Part shown: positions 33,632 through 42,466 of the stretch, one piece after another | Numbering within the stretch: the stretch's first letter is position 1 | Layout: every line of letters starts with the position of its first letter | Notes under the pieces: model-generated | Databases searched by the model: none | The model's input: only the letters and a program-made list of their open reading frames with translations | What the model was told of the DNA's origin: nothing | Assembly: GCA_030531505.1 (NCBI GenBank) | Contig: JAUNNH010000002.1 | Location: forward strand, 113,281-177,280 | Direction: 5' to 3' | DNA length: 64,000 nucleotides | DNA from: Eubacteriales bacterium | Lineage (GTDB): Bacteria; Bacillota; Clostridia; Oscillospirales; Oscillospiraceae | Translations under genes and position numbers: made by a program

Positions 33632-35397
33632 AGGACATTCGGGAATTCTTGCAGGAGGGGCGCCCCCTGCTTTTCGACGGCGGCATGGGGACCTACTATG
33701 CTGTCCGGAACCGGACCAGCCACCGCGACTGCGAGTGGGCCAACCTCACCGCGCCGGACGAGGTGCTTGCGATCCACCGCGCCTACCTGGAGGCCGGCGC
33801 GCAGGCCATCAAGACCAATACCTACGCGCTCAACCGTCTCAACTTCGGGGAGAGCGAGTGCGCCGCGATGCTGCGTGAGGGCTACCGTCTCGCCTGCCGT
33901 GCGGCGGGTGAGACAGCCTGGGTCTTCGCCGACATCGGGCCCATCGACGCGCGTGACGACACGGATCTGCTTGCGGAATACCGCTTCGTGATCGATCAGT
34001 TCCTGCTGATCGGCGCAAAGCTCTTTCTGCTTGAGACGCTGAGCACCGATCAGTTCCTGCCGGAGATCGCCGCGATGATCAAGGAGCGCTGCCCCGACGC
34101 CTTTCTGCTCGTCTCCTTTGCCGCCCAGCCGGACGGCTTCACGCGGGACGGGCGGCTGATCCGGGAGCTGATCCGGGCGGCGGAAGCCGAACCGCATATC
34201 GACGCGGTGGGGCTCAACTGCGTCTCCGGCGGCCGCCAGATGGTGGAGCTGCTCCGCAAGCTCGGGAAACTCCCGGCGTGCTTTGCGGCCATGCCCAACG
34301 CCGGCTACCCGACCGTGCGCGCCAACCGCGTTTTCTACGACGGCGACCCCGGCTACTTCGCTATGCAGATGGCGACGCTGCACGCCCAGGGGGCGGCGAT
34401 CCTCGGCGGCTGCTGCGGCACGACGCCCGAGCACATCGCCGCGACGCGCGACGCGCTGCGCCTGCCTGCCCCCGTGCGCGTGGAGCTGCACAGCGCATCG
34501 GAACCTGCCCACACCGCGCAGCCGGAGGACCCCTTCTGGGCCGCGCTCTGCGATCCGCTGAAAAAGCCCTTCGCCGTGGAGCTCGATCCGCCCGAGGGAG
34601 CGGACGTCAGCCGCTTCATGGAGGGGGCCCGCGCGCTGCAGCGATTCGGCGCGGATCTCATCACCGTGGCTGACTGCCCAGTGGCCCGCGCGCGGATCGA
34701 TTCGAGCCTCATGGCCTGTAAGCTGCGCCGCGAACTTGGGGCGAACGTCCTGCCGCACATGACCTGCCGCGACCGCAACCTCAACGCCACGCAGGCGCTG
34801 CTGCTCGGCCTCTGCGCCGAGGGAATCGGCAATGTGCTCGTCATCACCGGTGACCCCGTCCCGGCCGCGAGCCGCGACGAGGTCAAGAGCGTCTATAACT
34901 TCAACTCCCGCAAGCTGATCCGCTACATTCAGGGCCTGAATGAGACCGTTCTGCCGACGCCCTTCCGCGTGTTCGCGGCGCTCAACGTGAACGTGCGCAA
35001 CTTCCGCATCCAGCTCGAGCTCGCCCGGGAGAAGGAGGAGGCCGGCGCCTGCGGCTTCTTCACGCAGCCGGTGCTCAGCGAGCAGGGGCTCGAGAATCTG
35101 ATGCTCGCGCGCGAAACGCTGCAGGGCAAGCTCCTCGGCGGCATTCTGCCGATTGTGAGCCGCCGCAACGCCCTCTTCCTCAACAGCGAGATCGCCGGCA
35201 TCCACGTGGACGAGGCGCTCATCGCACGTTACGACGGCGCGGACCGGGAGCGCGGCGAGACCCTTGCCGCGGAGATCTCGACAGACTTCGCGCGGCGCAT
35301 GGCGCCGTATGTGGACGGCTATTACCTGATCACCCCCTTCGGCCGTACGGCGCTGATCGGGCACATCATGGAGGAGATCCGCCGGGGTCTTGCCTGA
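33628..35397 (+). CDS. Bifunctional homocysteine S-methyltransferase/MTHFR
   Basis: A 589-residue fusion of the YitJ type. Residues 1-290 are a second homocysteine barrel (LLFDGGMGTYY, GLNCVSGG, ILGGCCGTTPEH with zinc ligands). Residues 310-589 are methylenetetrahydrofolate reductase (FAVELDPPEGADVSRF, PHMTCRDRN, VLVITGDP, FTQP). The reductase half makes the methyl-THF that MetH uses. It overlaps metH by ATGA and ends in a strong bidirectional terminator, completing the methionine/one-carbon operon. Confidence 0.92.
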   Translation: MKDIREFLQEGRPLLFDGGMGTYYAVRNRTSHRDCEWANLTAPDEVLAIHRAYLEAGAQAIKTNTYALNRLNFGESECAAMLREGYRLACRAAGETAWVFADIGPIDARDDTDLLAEYRFVIDQFLLIGAKLFLLETLSTDQFLPEIAAMIKERCPDAFLLVSFAAQPDGFTRDGRLIRELIRAAEAEPHIDAVGLNCVSGGRQMVELLRKLGKLPACFAAMPNAGYPTVRANRVFYDGDPGYFAMQMATLHAQGAAILGGCCGTTPEHIAATRDALRLPAPVRVELHSASEPAHTAQPEDPFWAALCDPLKKPFAVELDPPEGADVSRFMEGARALQRFGADLITVADCPVARARIDSSLMACKLRRELGANVLPHMTCRDRNLNATQALLLGLCAEGIGNVLVITGDPVPAASRDEVKSVYNFNSRKLIRYIQGLNETVLPTPFRVFAALNVNVRNFRIQLELAREKEEAGACGFFTQPVLSEQGLENLMLARETLQGKLLGGILPIVSRRNALFLNSEIAGIHVDEALIARYDGADRERGETLAAEISTDFARRMAPYVDGYYLITPFGRTALIGHIMEEIRRGLA

Positions 35398-35410
35398 AAC
35401 CATTTCGGAT

Positions 35411-35454
35411 AAAAAACGCAGCGGGAGGGGAAAACCCCTCCCGCTGCGTTTGTG
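35411..35454. terminator. Bidirectional terminator
   Basis: ACGCAGCGGGAGGGG (35416-35430) and CCCCTCCCGCTGCGT (35435-35449) pair perfectly around AAAA, with an A-run before and T-rich sequence after. It serves the methionine operon (+) and the convergent gene at 35461 (-). Confidence 0.88.
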
Positions 35455-35460
35455 TTTTGT

Positions 35461-35997
35461 TCAGGCTTCCGGGTCCGCCTCTTTGGGCAGATCCAGCTTG
35501 TAGATGAGCGCGGCGTGCTCGCCGAGGCGTGTGGTGTGCGCACGCAGCAGTTCCTCCGCGAGCAGACCCTTGGACGCGAGCTCGCTCAGACGCTGCTGGA
35601 TCGCGGGCTCCGTGTTCTCCTTGAAGACACGGTAGCGCACCGTGATCGTCCCACCGGGGTACTGATGGAAGCTCCGCAGCTCCCCGTCCTCGTCCACGGC
35701 ATACTCCGCGAGAGGGCTGTCCGTGTAGAAGATCGCGGTCGGGTTCCCGCTCGGATAGAGCTTGTAGACCGGGGCGCTCTCGTCCCCGACGCGGACCTCG
35801 CCCAGAGCCAGGATCGGCCCGTCGAGCTCCTCGTCAAAGTTGATGCGCGCGTCGAGCAGGCGGAGATTGTTGAGCTCAAACATCTTCCGCTCCATCGCCG
35901 CCTCGTCGCCCGCGAGGGACGGGTCCTCCGCGAGCACGCGCTCGCGCCAGTCGTCCAGCTTCAGGTCGAGATTCGACCAGATGATATAGCGTTCCAT
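35461..35997 (-). CDS. Conserved hypothetical protein beside the acyl-CoA synthetase
   Basis: A 178-residue soluble acidic protein beginning MERYIIWSNLDLKLDDWRER. I do not recognise a domain. The middle (GPILALGEVRVGDESAPVYKLY and TITVRYRVFKENTEPA) looks like beta-structure and the C-terminus is helical, ending KEADPEA. It starts two bases after the stop of the acyl-CoA synthetase, so the two are co-transcribed. Confidence 0.65.
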   Translation of the reverse strand: MERYIIWSNLDLKLDDWRERVLAEDPSLAGDEAAMERKMFELNNLRLLDARINFDEELDGPILALGEVRVGDESAPVYKLYPSGNPTAIFYTDSPLAEYAVDEDGELRSFHQYPGGTITVRYRVFKENTEPAIQQRLSELASKGLLAEELLRAHTTRLGEHAALIYKLDLPKEADPEA

Positions 35998-35999
35998 GC

Positions 36000-37730
36000 T
36001 CAGCCCTCCGTCTCCGCCGCCTTGAGCTTCTGGAGCTCTTCCTCTTCCAGCACGCGGTAGGCCACCTTGCCCACCAGAGTCTTCGGCAGCTCCTCGCGGA
36101 ACTCGATGTCATAGGGCATGGCGTACTTGGCGATGTGCTTGCGGCAGTAGTCGAGCAGCTCCTGCTTCGTCTCGTCGTTCGCCGGAACGTTCGCCGCGGG
36201 CTTCACGAAGGCCTTGACCTTCTGCATCTTGTAGGAATCGGGCACGCCGATCACGCAGCTCATCTGCACCTTCTCGTGTGCGTCGAGGATATTTTCGATC
36301 TGGGCGGGATAGACGTTGTAGCCCGAGGAAATGATCATGCGCTTGGCGCGGCCGCGGAAGAAGATGAAGCCCTCCTCGTCCATGATGCCGAGGTCGCCCG
36401 TGTAGACCCAGGTGAGCCCGTCGGCGTGATGGCGCAGGGTCTGCGCGGTCTCCTCCGGGTGCTTCATGTATTCCTTCATGACCGTGGGACCGGCCAGCAG
36501 GATCTCGCCCTCCTCCCCGTAGGGGAGCTCCCGGTCGGTGCCGGGTTCGACGATCTTCATGTACACATCCGGCAGCGGGATGCCGATGCTGCCCTCCTTG
36601 GCCTTGCTCAGCGGCGTGAGGCAGCAGGCGGTGACCGTCTCGGTCGTGCCGTAGCCCTCGCGCACCTGGATGGTCGCGCCGTGCTCGGCCAGGAACTTGT
36701 CGAGCTTTTTCTTCAGCTCGATGGAGAGACTGTCGCCGCCGGAGAAGACGCCCTTGAGGCAGCTCAGATCCGCCTTGTCCATTGTAGGCAGACGCAGCAG
36801 CGCCTCATAGAGCGTGGGCACGCCCGCGATGAAGTTGCAGCGGTATTTCACGAGGTCCTTCGCGTAGCTCTTCGGCGTGAAGCGCGGGATCAGGATGCAG
36901 CGCCCGCCCTGCGAGAGCATCGAGTGGATGCACACGCCCAGACCGAAGCCGTGGAAGAGCGGCATGGCCGAGAGCATTTTGTCGCCGGGCCTGAAGATGG
37001 GGTTGGCCGCGATGATCTGCTGGCCGAGGGCGTTGAAGTTCTTGTTGGTCAGGAGGATGCCCTTCGTGGTGCCGGTGGTGCCGCCGGAGTAGAGGATGAC
37101 GGCGGGGTCCTCCGACTGGCGCTTCACTTTATAATTATAGAAGCAGTGGTCGGCCAGACGCATGAACTCCTTCCAGCGGATGACCGGCGCTTCCTTCGGG
37201 ATCTTTTTGATCTTGCGGCCCTCAGTCAGCATGTAGCCGGCACGCACGGGCCGGGAAAGCGCGTCCTTCACCGAGGCGATGATGATGTTCACGACCTTCG
37301 TGTTCTCGCGGATCGACTCGAACTTGTGATAGAACTGGTCGAGCGTGATGGCCGTGACAGATTCGGATTCGTTGAGGTAGAACTCGATCTCCTTCTCCGC
37401 GGAGAGGGGATGGATCATGTTCGCGATGCCGCCGACCAGGTTCACGGCGTAGAACATGTAGATGGCCTGCGGGCAGTTCGGCATGGCGATGGTGACCTTG
37501 TCCCCCTCGCGCACGCCGATGGTCTTGAGCGCCTTCGCGCAGCGCTCGATCTCGCGGATCATCTGGCGGTAGGTGGTGGAGCGGCCCATGAAGTCGAAGG
37601 CCACGTTGTTCGGGTATTGCTCGGCGATACGCTGCACGGCGTCGAACATGGAACCCTCGAAGTAGTTGAGGTGCATCGGCACGTCGACCATGAAGGGCGC
37701 CCAGGGCGTTTTGGCGGTAATGGTTTCCAT
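36000..37730 (-). CDS. AMP-forming acyl-CoA synthetase (FadD-like)
   Basis: A 576-residue ANL-superfamily ligase that activates a carboxylic acid, probably a fatty acid, to acyl-CoA through an acyl-adenylate. The P-loop-like ILYSGGTTGTTKG, the adenine motif GYGTTET, YTGDLG and GRAKRMIISSGYNVYP are all intact. The catalytic C-terminal Lys lies in LPKTLVGKVAYR. The start is ATG 37730 with AAAAGGAGAT upstream. A degraded copy of its promoter and first codons lies at about 39570-39698. Confidence 0.9.
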   Translation of the reverse strand: METITAKTPWAPFMVDVPMHLNYFEGSMFDAVQRIAEQYPNNVAFDFMGRSTTYRQMIREIERCAKALKTIGVREGDKVTIAMPNCPQAIYMFYAVNLVGGIANMIHPLSAEKEIEFYLNESESVTAITLDQFYHKFESIRENTKVVNIIIASVKDALSRPVRAGYMLTEGRKIKKIPKEAPVIRWKEFMRLADHCFYNYKVKRQSEDPAVILYSGGTTGTTKGILLTNKNFNALGQQIIAANPIFRPGDKMLSAMPLFHGFGLGVCIHSMLSQGGRCILIPRFTPKSYAKDLVKYRCNFIAGVPTLYEALLRLPTMDKADLSCLKGVFSGGDSLSIELKKKLDKFLAEHGATIQVREGYGTTETVTACCLTPLSKAKEGSIGIPLPDVYMKIVEPGTDRELPYGEEGEILLAGPTVMKEYMKHPEETAQTLRHHADGLTWVYTGDLGIMDEEGFIFFRGRAKRMIISSGYNVYPAQIENILDAHEKVQMSCVIGVPDSYKMQKVKAFVKPAANVPANDETKQELLDYCRKHIAKYAMPYDIEFREELPKTLVGKVAYRVLEEEELQKLKAAETEG

Positions 37731-37774
37731 ATATGCTTATCTCCTTTTCTTCTGTCGGTACTTTTTTTGTTGTG

Positions 37775-37803
37775 ATTATTGGAAAGATGAAAGGGAAAAA
37801 CAA
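37775..37803 (-). promoter_or_regulatory. Promoter of the acyl-CoA synthetase gene
   Basis: On the minus strand TTGTTT (37798-37803), 17 bp, AATAAT (37775-37780), with the start codon about 45 bases downstream. Confidence 0.55.
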
Positions 37804-37918
37804 GAGACTAATGAATTTCTCTCAGACCGTTTGGTAGGAGATGTGCAGGGCTGCCTCTGTAGACAAAAACCTGACGCAGCAGGTGAAAGCCTATCTGCGA
37901 AGCCCCCTATACCTAACG

Positions 37919-39466
37919 TCAGGCCCCTTCAGAGGCGATGGTGCGCTGCCCGGCTTCAGACGGTGTGTTTCGAAAGAAACGATTCCGGAGAACGCACAGA
38001 CCGGAAGCGGCAAGGACCAAATACAGCGGTGCGAAAACATAGAGATACCGCGCCCTGACCTCAAACAAAAGGCAGTAGAGCATCATTCCCAGCAGACTGA
38101 GCTGAATGACCGCAGTGCCATCTCGCCGCGGAGCTATGGCAGACCCCAACGCAAGCCACAGCACAGCGAGCCAGATCGTCTGTTCAAAATTGGAAAAAGC
38201 TTGATAGTATGCACCGCCCCGATAGTAGACATTCCGGAGAAACCCTGCCGCAGGGCTGTTGTTTTCATAAACCTTTATACAGAATTCTCCCTCCTGCCAC
38301 CAGGCAAAGGTCCCATCCTGAAAACAGGTTAGCAGTTTCCTCGCATAATGCTTAGCCAAACCTATAGGCCCCATCTCACGAATTCGAGCCTTTGCAAGCT
38401 GCAGGTCGGCTGCATCTCTCTCTGCGGCCGTGGCAAAGGATTCGGAGAATTGCACATCCTCCGAAGACCAGATTCCCATCTCTTCTTCGTTGTGACCCAT
38501 AGCAAGAAAATGCGCTACACCAAGCCGCCGTTCCGGATCGGACTCGAATCCGAAATCGGCTTTGATAATGGAAAAAAGAAAGAGTCCGCAGAAGAATCCC
38601 GCCAACACAAGCGCAGCGCACCTCCAGGCTCTGCGCCTGTCCGGGCATCGCAAAAGCCTGACGGGGAAGAGGAGAAGGGCGGACAGCAGGGGAATGAGAA
38701 TCGTCGGCTTGATCTGATAGCCGATCAGAGAAAAGAACCCGACCCCGAAGCAGCAAAGACCGTTGAGCCAGCGGCGAGATGGAGAGGCTGTATAAAGCCT
38801 GAGAATCAGCACCGGAAACACCAGACCCATGGAGTCCGAATACGGAATGGAAACCCAAGGAGAGAAGCCGATCAGCAGAAGGAAGAGGATATACACCAGA
38901 AATGACAGCGACCTGTCTCCCGTCACGCACTCACAGAGGCTAAACGTCAGTATCCCCGAGCAAAAGGAAAGCAAGCATTGAATACCCAGGATGATTGCAA
39001 AAGCAAATGGCCGGGCTTGCCCAAGCACGATGCTCAGCCGAAAGACCTGCTTATAGATCCATGTTATCAGGATGTTGTTGGGGTAATTTGAATAGTATTC
39101 TGCCAGCTTGCCCGACGGGGCAATCCCATTTGCAAGCATCTCTGCGGCATCTGTCACAGCTCCGCTGTCCCAGTCGGTCCGGAAAAAATAAAGGCGCACC
39201 ATGTACAGCTGAAGAAGCAGGAACAGGAGGCCAATAAGCAAAGGAAGAAAGCGGGGGATCGTCGCCGTCCGCAGGATGCGCAGAAGCAGCAGAACCCCGG
39301 AAAGGCCGAGAATAGAAAGCAGAGCAGGGTTAAGAAACTCCTTTTTGCAGGCATAACGGATCCAGGGGGAGAAAAGCAGAAGCAGCAGGACAAGGGACAT
39401 CATAGCCGACCAGAGAATCCGCAGCAACGAACTCTCCATGCTGATTCCTTTTCTCTGTTCAAGCAT
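37919..39466 (-). CDS. Polytopic membrane glycosyltransferase-like protein
   Basis: A 515-residue membrane protein with about eleven hydrophobic segments. The first extracytoplasmic loop has DWDSGAVTDAAEML, and ...YYSNYPNNILITWIYK follows; such an acidic loop and the topology resemble GT-C/GT39-type glycosyltransferases that use polyprenyl-linked sugars. The substrate is not evident. ATG 39466 follows GGGAGG. Composition is visibly lower in GC than its neighbours, and it lies between the acyl-CoA synthetase gene and a relic copy of that gene's 5' region, both signs of insertion. Confidence 0.6.
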   Translation of the reverse strand: MLEQRKGISMESSLLRILWSAMMSLVLLLLLFSPWIRYACKKEFLNPALLSILGLSGVLLLLRILRTATIPRFLPLLIGLLFLLLQLYMVRLYFFRTDWDSGAVTDAAEMLANGIAPSGKLAEYYSNYPNNILITWIYKQVFRLSIVLGQARPFAFAIILGIQCLLSFCSGILTFSLCECVTGDRSLSFLVYILFLLLIGFSPWVSIPYSDSMGLVFPVLILRLYTASPSRRWLNGLCCFGVGFFSLIGYQIKPTILIPLLSALLLFPVRLLRCPDRRRAWRCAALVLAGFFCGLFLFSIIKADFGFESDPERRLGVAHFLAMGHNEEEMGIWSSEDVQFSESFATAAERDAADLQLAKARIREMGPIGLAKHYARKLLTCFQDGTFAWWQEGEFCIKVYENNSPAAGFLRNVYYRGGAYYQAFSNFEQTIWLAVLWLALGSAIAPRRDGTAVIQLSLLGMMLYCLLFEVRARYLYVFAPLYLVLAASGLCVLRNRFFRNTPSEAGQRTIASEGA

Positions 39467-39569
39467 ATTACGGACCTCCCCCCTTTTTTTCTTCCGAAAC
39501 GCCTGCTTTTTCCTGCAAAGCGTCAGGCCATGCCCCTGGAACAATGAGATCGCCCAGATACCTCCGTCA

Positions 39570-39698
39570 CAGACCGCGACCAAGACGCATCGGAGGTGAT
39601 CGTTTCTATATATTGTTATCTCTTTCTATTTTTATCTCCTTTTCATCTGTCGGAACGCGCTTTCTCATTGTATACGATTGCGCGGAAAAGCACAAGAG
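39570..39698 (-). pseudogene. Relic duplicate of the acyl-CoA synthetase promoter and 5' end
   Basis: Reading minus, this stretch repeats the gene at 36000-37730 from promoter to about codon 10: a GTCTCTTGT start, a TCCGACAGA-GAAAAGGAGATAA leader, and ATA-GAA-ACG-ATC-ACC where the real gene has ATG-GAA-ACC-ATT-ACC. The frame then reads ETITSDASW against ETITAKTPW. The start codon is lost. TTGTGC (39690-39695), 17 bp, TACAAT (39667-39672) may now drive the glycosyltransferase-like gene. Confidence 0.55.
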
Positions 39699-39700
39699 AC

Positions 39701-39737
39701 AAAAACAAAAACCGCCCCGGTCTTCGGACCGGGGCGG
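39701..39737 (-). terminator. Terminator of the PadR-DUF1700-DUF4097 operon
   Basis: CCGCCCCGGTC and GACCGGGGCGG pair perfectly around TTCG (39712-39737). On the minus strand TTTTTGTTTTT follows. Confidence 0.85.
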
Positions 39738-39741
39738 CTGT

Positions 39742-40722
39742 TCAGTTCGCCACCGTGATGCGGATATCGCCGCTCGAGGTGCGGACCGTAAAGGCCCCGC
39801 CCTGGGGATCGCTCTCCGGGAGCCGCACCTCGCCGCTGTTCGCGCTGCCGCGGAAATCCATCCGCCGCACGACCGTGCCCCGCACCTCGCCGCTGGTGCT
39901 CGTGATCGAGACGCTCGCCGCGTCGACCATCTCCAGCACGGTCTCGCCGCTCTTGCTCTCCAGGGTGAGCGCGCCGTCTGCCGTGACGCGGCGCAGAAGC
40001 TTCTCGCCGCTGGTGCTGACCGCTGAGATCTCGCCCGCGGCGCTCAGATCCTCCAGGAGCTGTGAGCCGCTGTTGCTGCGGCTGGCAAAGTCCCCGCACT
40101 GCAGGGAGCGTACCGTGATCTCCCCGCTCGCGCTCTCGAGCGCCACATCGCCGCAGGCACTGTACTCGAGCAGGATGGCGCCGCTGCTCGTCTTCAGGCG
40201 GAGGCTCTCCGAGGCCTCGGCCTGGAAGCGGATATCGCCGCTTGCGGTCTCGACGGAGACCCGCCCGAAGACAAGGCCGCTCCCAACCAGGATCTGACTG
40301 CTCGCGCCGCGCAGCTCAAGCGTCTCTGTGCGCTCCTCGGGCAGGAAGATCGTCACGTCGTCCTCACCGGTCCAGACATTGAAGCTGATGCGCGCATACC
40401 AGGGGCGGGTGTCTCTCCGCGTCACGACCAGCACGCCGTCCCTCACCTCGACCTCTGTCTCGATGCCGCTGTCCTCACTCACACCGGTCACTACGCGGCA
40501 GACACCGTTCTCCGCGGGCAGCAGCGTCACGTCGCCGCCGCAGCCGCGCAGGTCGATCGCGGTAAAGGGCTCCTCGACCGGGAAGCGCTGCGCCGTCAGA
40601 TGGACGGTGTTTGTGAAGCGCGCAGGGTCCCAGCCGCTCATCGAACCGACTGCGATTATAAGGCCCGCGCCGATCAGAATAAGGAGCAGCGCCGTATAGA
40701 TCCATTTTGTCGTTCTGCTCAT
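39742..40722 (-). CDS. DUF4097 beta-helix family protein
   Basis: A 326-residue protein with one N-terminal membrane segment (about 8-26) and a repetitive outer region built of short beta units such as ASGDIRF, SSGAILL, ASGEITV, STSGEKLL and SSGDIRI, the DUF4097 (YvlB-like) pattern. It is probably an envelope-associated parallel beta-helix. It overlaps the DUF1700 gene by four bases. PadR-DUF1700-DUF4097 trios are common in Firmicutes and are linked to envelope stress, but the exact role is unknown. Confidence 0.82.
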   Translation of the reverse strand: MSRTTKWIYTALLLILIGAGLIIAVGSMSGWDPARFTNTVHLTAQRFPVEEPFTAIDLRGCGGDVTLLPAENGVCRVVTGVSEDSGIETEVEVRDGVLVVTRRDTRPWYARISFNVWTGEDDVTIFLPEERTETLELRGASSQILVGSGLVFGRVSVETASGDIRFQAEASESLRLKTSSGAILLEYSACGDVALESASGEITVRSLQCGDFASRSNSGSQLLEDLSAAGEISAVSTSGEKLLRRVTADGALTLESKSGETVLEMVDAASVSITSTSGEVRGTVVRRMDFRGSANSGEVRLPESDPQGGAFTVRTSSGDIRITVAN

Positions 40723-41321
40723 GCCGCCGTCTCCTTTCCGATGAGCTGCGCCTTAAGAGAGCGCAGCAGCGCCTTGCCGAGGCGCGCGCAGGCCTTCGTG
40801 GACCAGAGGGAGGCGAAGAAGAACAGGATCGCGAGGCCCGCGCAGACGAGCGCAGCGCCGACAGCGAAAAGCTCTTCGTACATGTTCCGCTGCAGGATGC
40901 CCCCGAGCATCCCGGCGAGACCGCCCACCGCGCCGACCGCGGCGCTCAGGTCCACGGTCCAGAGCACCAGGGCCACGACCCAGACCAGCAGATAGGCCGT
41001 GAGCACAAGGATACCGAGCGTGAGCAGCAGCGGCAGCCACACAGGGCTGCCCAGCACGAGCAGCACGATCTCCAAGGCGCCGAGCCGGCGCTTCGGCTTG
41101 ACCCGCGCCGCCACGATTCGCGCGAGCGGCTGGTCCAGCAGGATCTCCTGCGCGGCGTCTTCCGGCGCAGGCAGCCCGGCGACGGCCTCCGCCTCGCTGA
41201 GGCCCTCCTCCATCCGATCCTCGATCAGCTCGGCATAGTATTCCGCGGTGGCCTCGGCCTCCGCCTCCGGCAGCGAACGCAGCGAGGCGCGCAGCCGATC
41301 CAGATACAGCTCCTTATCCAT
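40719..41321 (-). CDS. DUF1700 membrane protein
   Basis: A 200-residue protein with a cytoplasmic helical N-terminus (LDRLRASLRSLPEAEAEATAEYYAELIEDRMEEG), the DUF1700 signature, followed by three to four membrane segments from about residue 80 to 175. It overlaps the PadR regulator by eight bases and the DUF4097 gene by four, so the operon is tightly coupled. Confidence 0.82.
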   Translation of the reverse strand: MDKELYLDRLRASLRSLPEAEAEATAEYYAELIEDRMEEGLSEAEAVAGLPAPEDAAQEILLDQPLARIVAARVKPKRRLGALEIVLLVLGSPVWLPLLLTLGILVLTAYLLVWVVALVLWTVDLSAAVGAVGGLAGMLGGILQRNMYEELFAVGAALVCAGLAILFFFASLWSTKACARLGKALLRSLKAQLIGKETAA

Positions 41322-41631
41322 GCCCTTCCTCCCTTGTTACAAAGCGATAGATCGCCATGATCTCCTGCCACTCGTCCCGGAACTCGGCAATGCGCGCGAG
41401 CCCGGCGGGCGTGATATGGTAGTATTTGCGCAGACGGCCGTTGTGCTCCAGCGAGCGCACCGTCAGGTAACCCGCCGTCTCGAGCCGCCGCAGGATCGGA
41501 TAGAGCGTGCTCTCCGACATGCTGACATAGGGCTGCATGTCCTTGATGATCTGGTAGCCGTAGCTGTCCTCGTTCTTGATCGCCGCCAGCACGCAGATAT
41601 CCAGAAGGCCTCGTTTCATCTGAGTGTCCAT
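41314..41631 (-). CDS. PadR-family transcriptional regulator
   Basis: A 105-residue winged-helix protein: LLDICVLAAIKNEDSYGYQIIKDM then SESTLYPILRRLETAGYL as recognition helix and wing, and a C-terminal dimerisation helix. ATG 41631 is preceded by AAAGGAGG; in-frame starts further upstream would overlap the promoter. The palindrome ACTAT-N7-ATAGT over its own -10 box indicates autoregulation of the three-gene operon. Confidence 0.88.
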   Translation of the reverse strand: MDTQMKRGLLDICVLAAIKNEDSYGYQIIKDMQPYVSMSESTLYPILRRLETAGYLTVRSLEHNGRLRKYYHITPAGLARIAEFRDEWQEIMAIYRFVTREEGHG

Positions 41632-41653
41632 GCCATGCCTCCTTTCACGTAAT

Positions 41654-41682
41654 ACTATATATCGCATAGTAATAAATGTCAA
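41654..41682 (-). promoter_or_regulatory. PadR operon promoter with operator
   Basis: Minus-strand TTGACA (41677-41682), 17 bp, TATAGT (41654-41659). ACTAT at 41654-41658 and ATAGT at 41666-41670 form an inverted repeat across the -10 box and spacer, a likely PadR site. Confidence 0.72.
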
Positions 41683-41695
41683 GGGGTATTTATGC

Positions 41696-41725
41696 ATAAA
41701 AAGGGGAGGGGATCAAACCCCTCCC
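41696..41725 (-). terminator. Terminator of the MarR gene
   Basis: On the minus strand GGGAGGGG-N6-CCCCTCCC (41704-41725) is followed by CTTTTT. Confidence 0.75.
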
Positions 41726-41751
41726 GGATTATTCTGTGACCGGCCGCAGCC

Positions 41752-42186
41752 TTATTTGCACTCGGGCATCAGCTCCCCGGCGATGACGCCGAGCATCTCA
41801 TCCAGCTTTTCCAGATCCGCCTGCGGGAAACGCTCCTCGATCCGCTGGATGACCGTGTGCTGGTAGGAGGTCAGCAGCTCCTGATAATGATAGTACTTCT
41901 CGGAGAGCACGAGGTGATACTCGCGCCGGTCGGTGACGGAGTTCTGCCGCTCCAGATAGCCCTTCTTCATGAGGCTGTTGACCTTGTAGGTGGCGTTGGA
42001 CTGCGAGATGTTCAGAAAATCCGCGAACTGCCCGACCGTCGGGCTGCCCAGCATGTCGATGACTTCCAGCGAAAAGGCCTCCATCGCGCTCAGGGAACCC
42101 TCCCTCTCGCGCACAAGATCAAAGATCTTCTGGAAAAAACGCAGCTCGAATTTATTAAAGACACTTCGGAAATTCTCTTCGATCAT
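41752..42186 (-). CDS. MarR-family transcriptional regulator
   Basis: A 144-residue regulator: dimerisation helix, then LGSPTVGQFADFLNISQSNATYKVNSLMKKGYLERQNSVTDRREYHLVLS, a standard winged helix with the DRR wing. It is a single-gene unit with its own promoter and terminator, divergent from hrcA. No neighbouring transporter or enzyme suggests a target. Confidence 0.85.
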   Translation of the reverse strand: MIEENFRSVFNKFELRFFQKIFDLVREREGSLSAMEAFSLEVIDMLGSPTVGQFADFLNISQSNATYKVNSLMKKGYLERQNSVTDRREYHLVLSEKYYHYQELLTSYQHTVIQRIEERFPQADLEKLDEMLGVIAGELMPECK

Positions 42187-42211
42187 CGTGTCATGCCCCC
42201 TATCGCTCTTT

Positions 42212-42240
42212 ATTCTACTCCCCCTTTTTTCATTTGTAAA
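42212..42240 (-). promoter_or_regulatory. Promoter of the MarR gene
   Basis: Minus-strand TTTACA (42235-42240), 17 bp, TAGAAT (42212-42217). Confidence 0.7.
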
Positions 42241-42330
42241 TCGGCTTCAAGAAAAAAATGATAAAAAATCCAAAGCACGGTTCCTTCGTGAATAAGCTGT
42301 GAATTTTCCCTTTCGCGGCGCGGCGAACAC

Positions 42331-42359
42331 TTGACAAAGGCTGTGCCCGGTGGTATATT
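42331..42359 (+). promoter_or_regulatory. Heat-shock operon promoter
   Basis: TTGACA (42331-42336), 17 bp, TATATT (42354-42359). The CIRCE operator overlaps the end of the -10 box. Confidence 0.82.
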
Positions 42360-42384
42360 AGCACTCGGAAGTTGAGAGTGCCAG
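42358..42384. promoter_or_regulatory. CIRCE operator (HrcA site)
   Basis: TTAGCACTC-N9-GAGTGCCAG, differing from the consensus right half GAGTGCTAA at two or three positions. A further GAGTGCTGG occurs at about 42398-42406, and GCCAGCA/TGCTGGC (42380-42386, 42401-42407) can form a leader hairpin. HrcA bound here would repress hrcA-grpE and probably the whole operon. Confidence 0.88.
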
Positions 42385-42466
42385 CATTGCACCAAGGTGA
42401 GTGCTGGCCCCGGAGGACCGGTTCGCCGCGCGGGGACGTGCGGGGACGAGAGCTGCGAGGTGCGTC

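Noticed and set aside
36135-37775. 546-codon plus-strand frame opposite the acyl-CoA synthetase
   Set aside because: Composition is typical of antisense to a GC-rich gene (runs of Arg, His, Val, Asp), and all ANL motifs are on the other strand.
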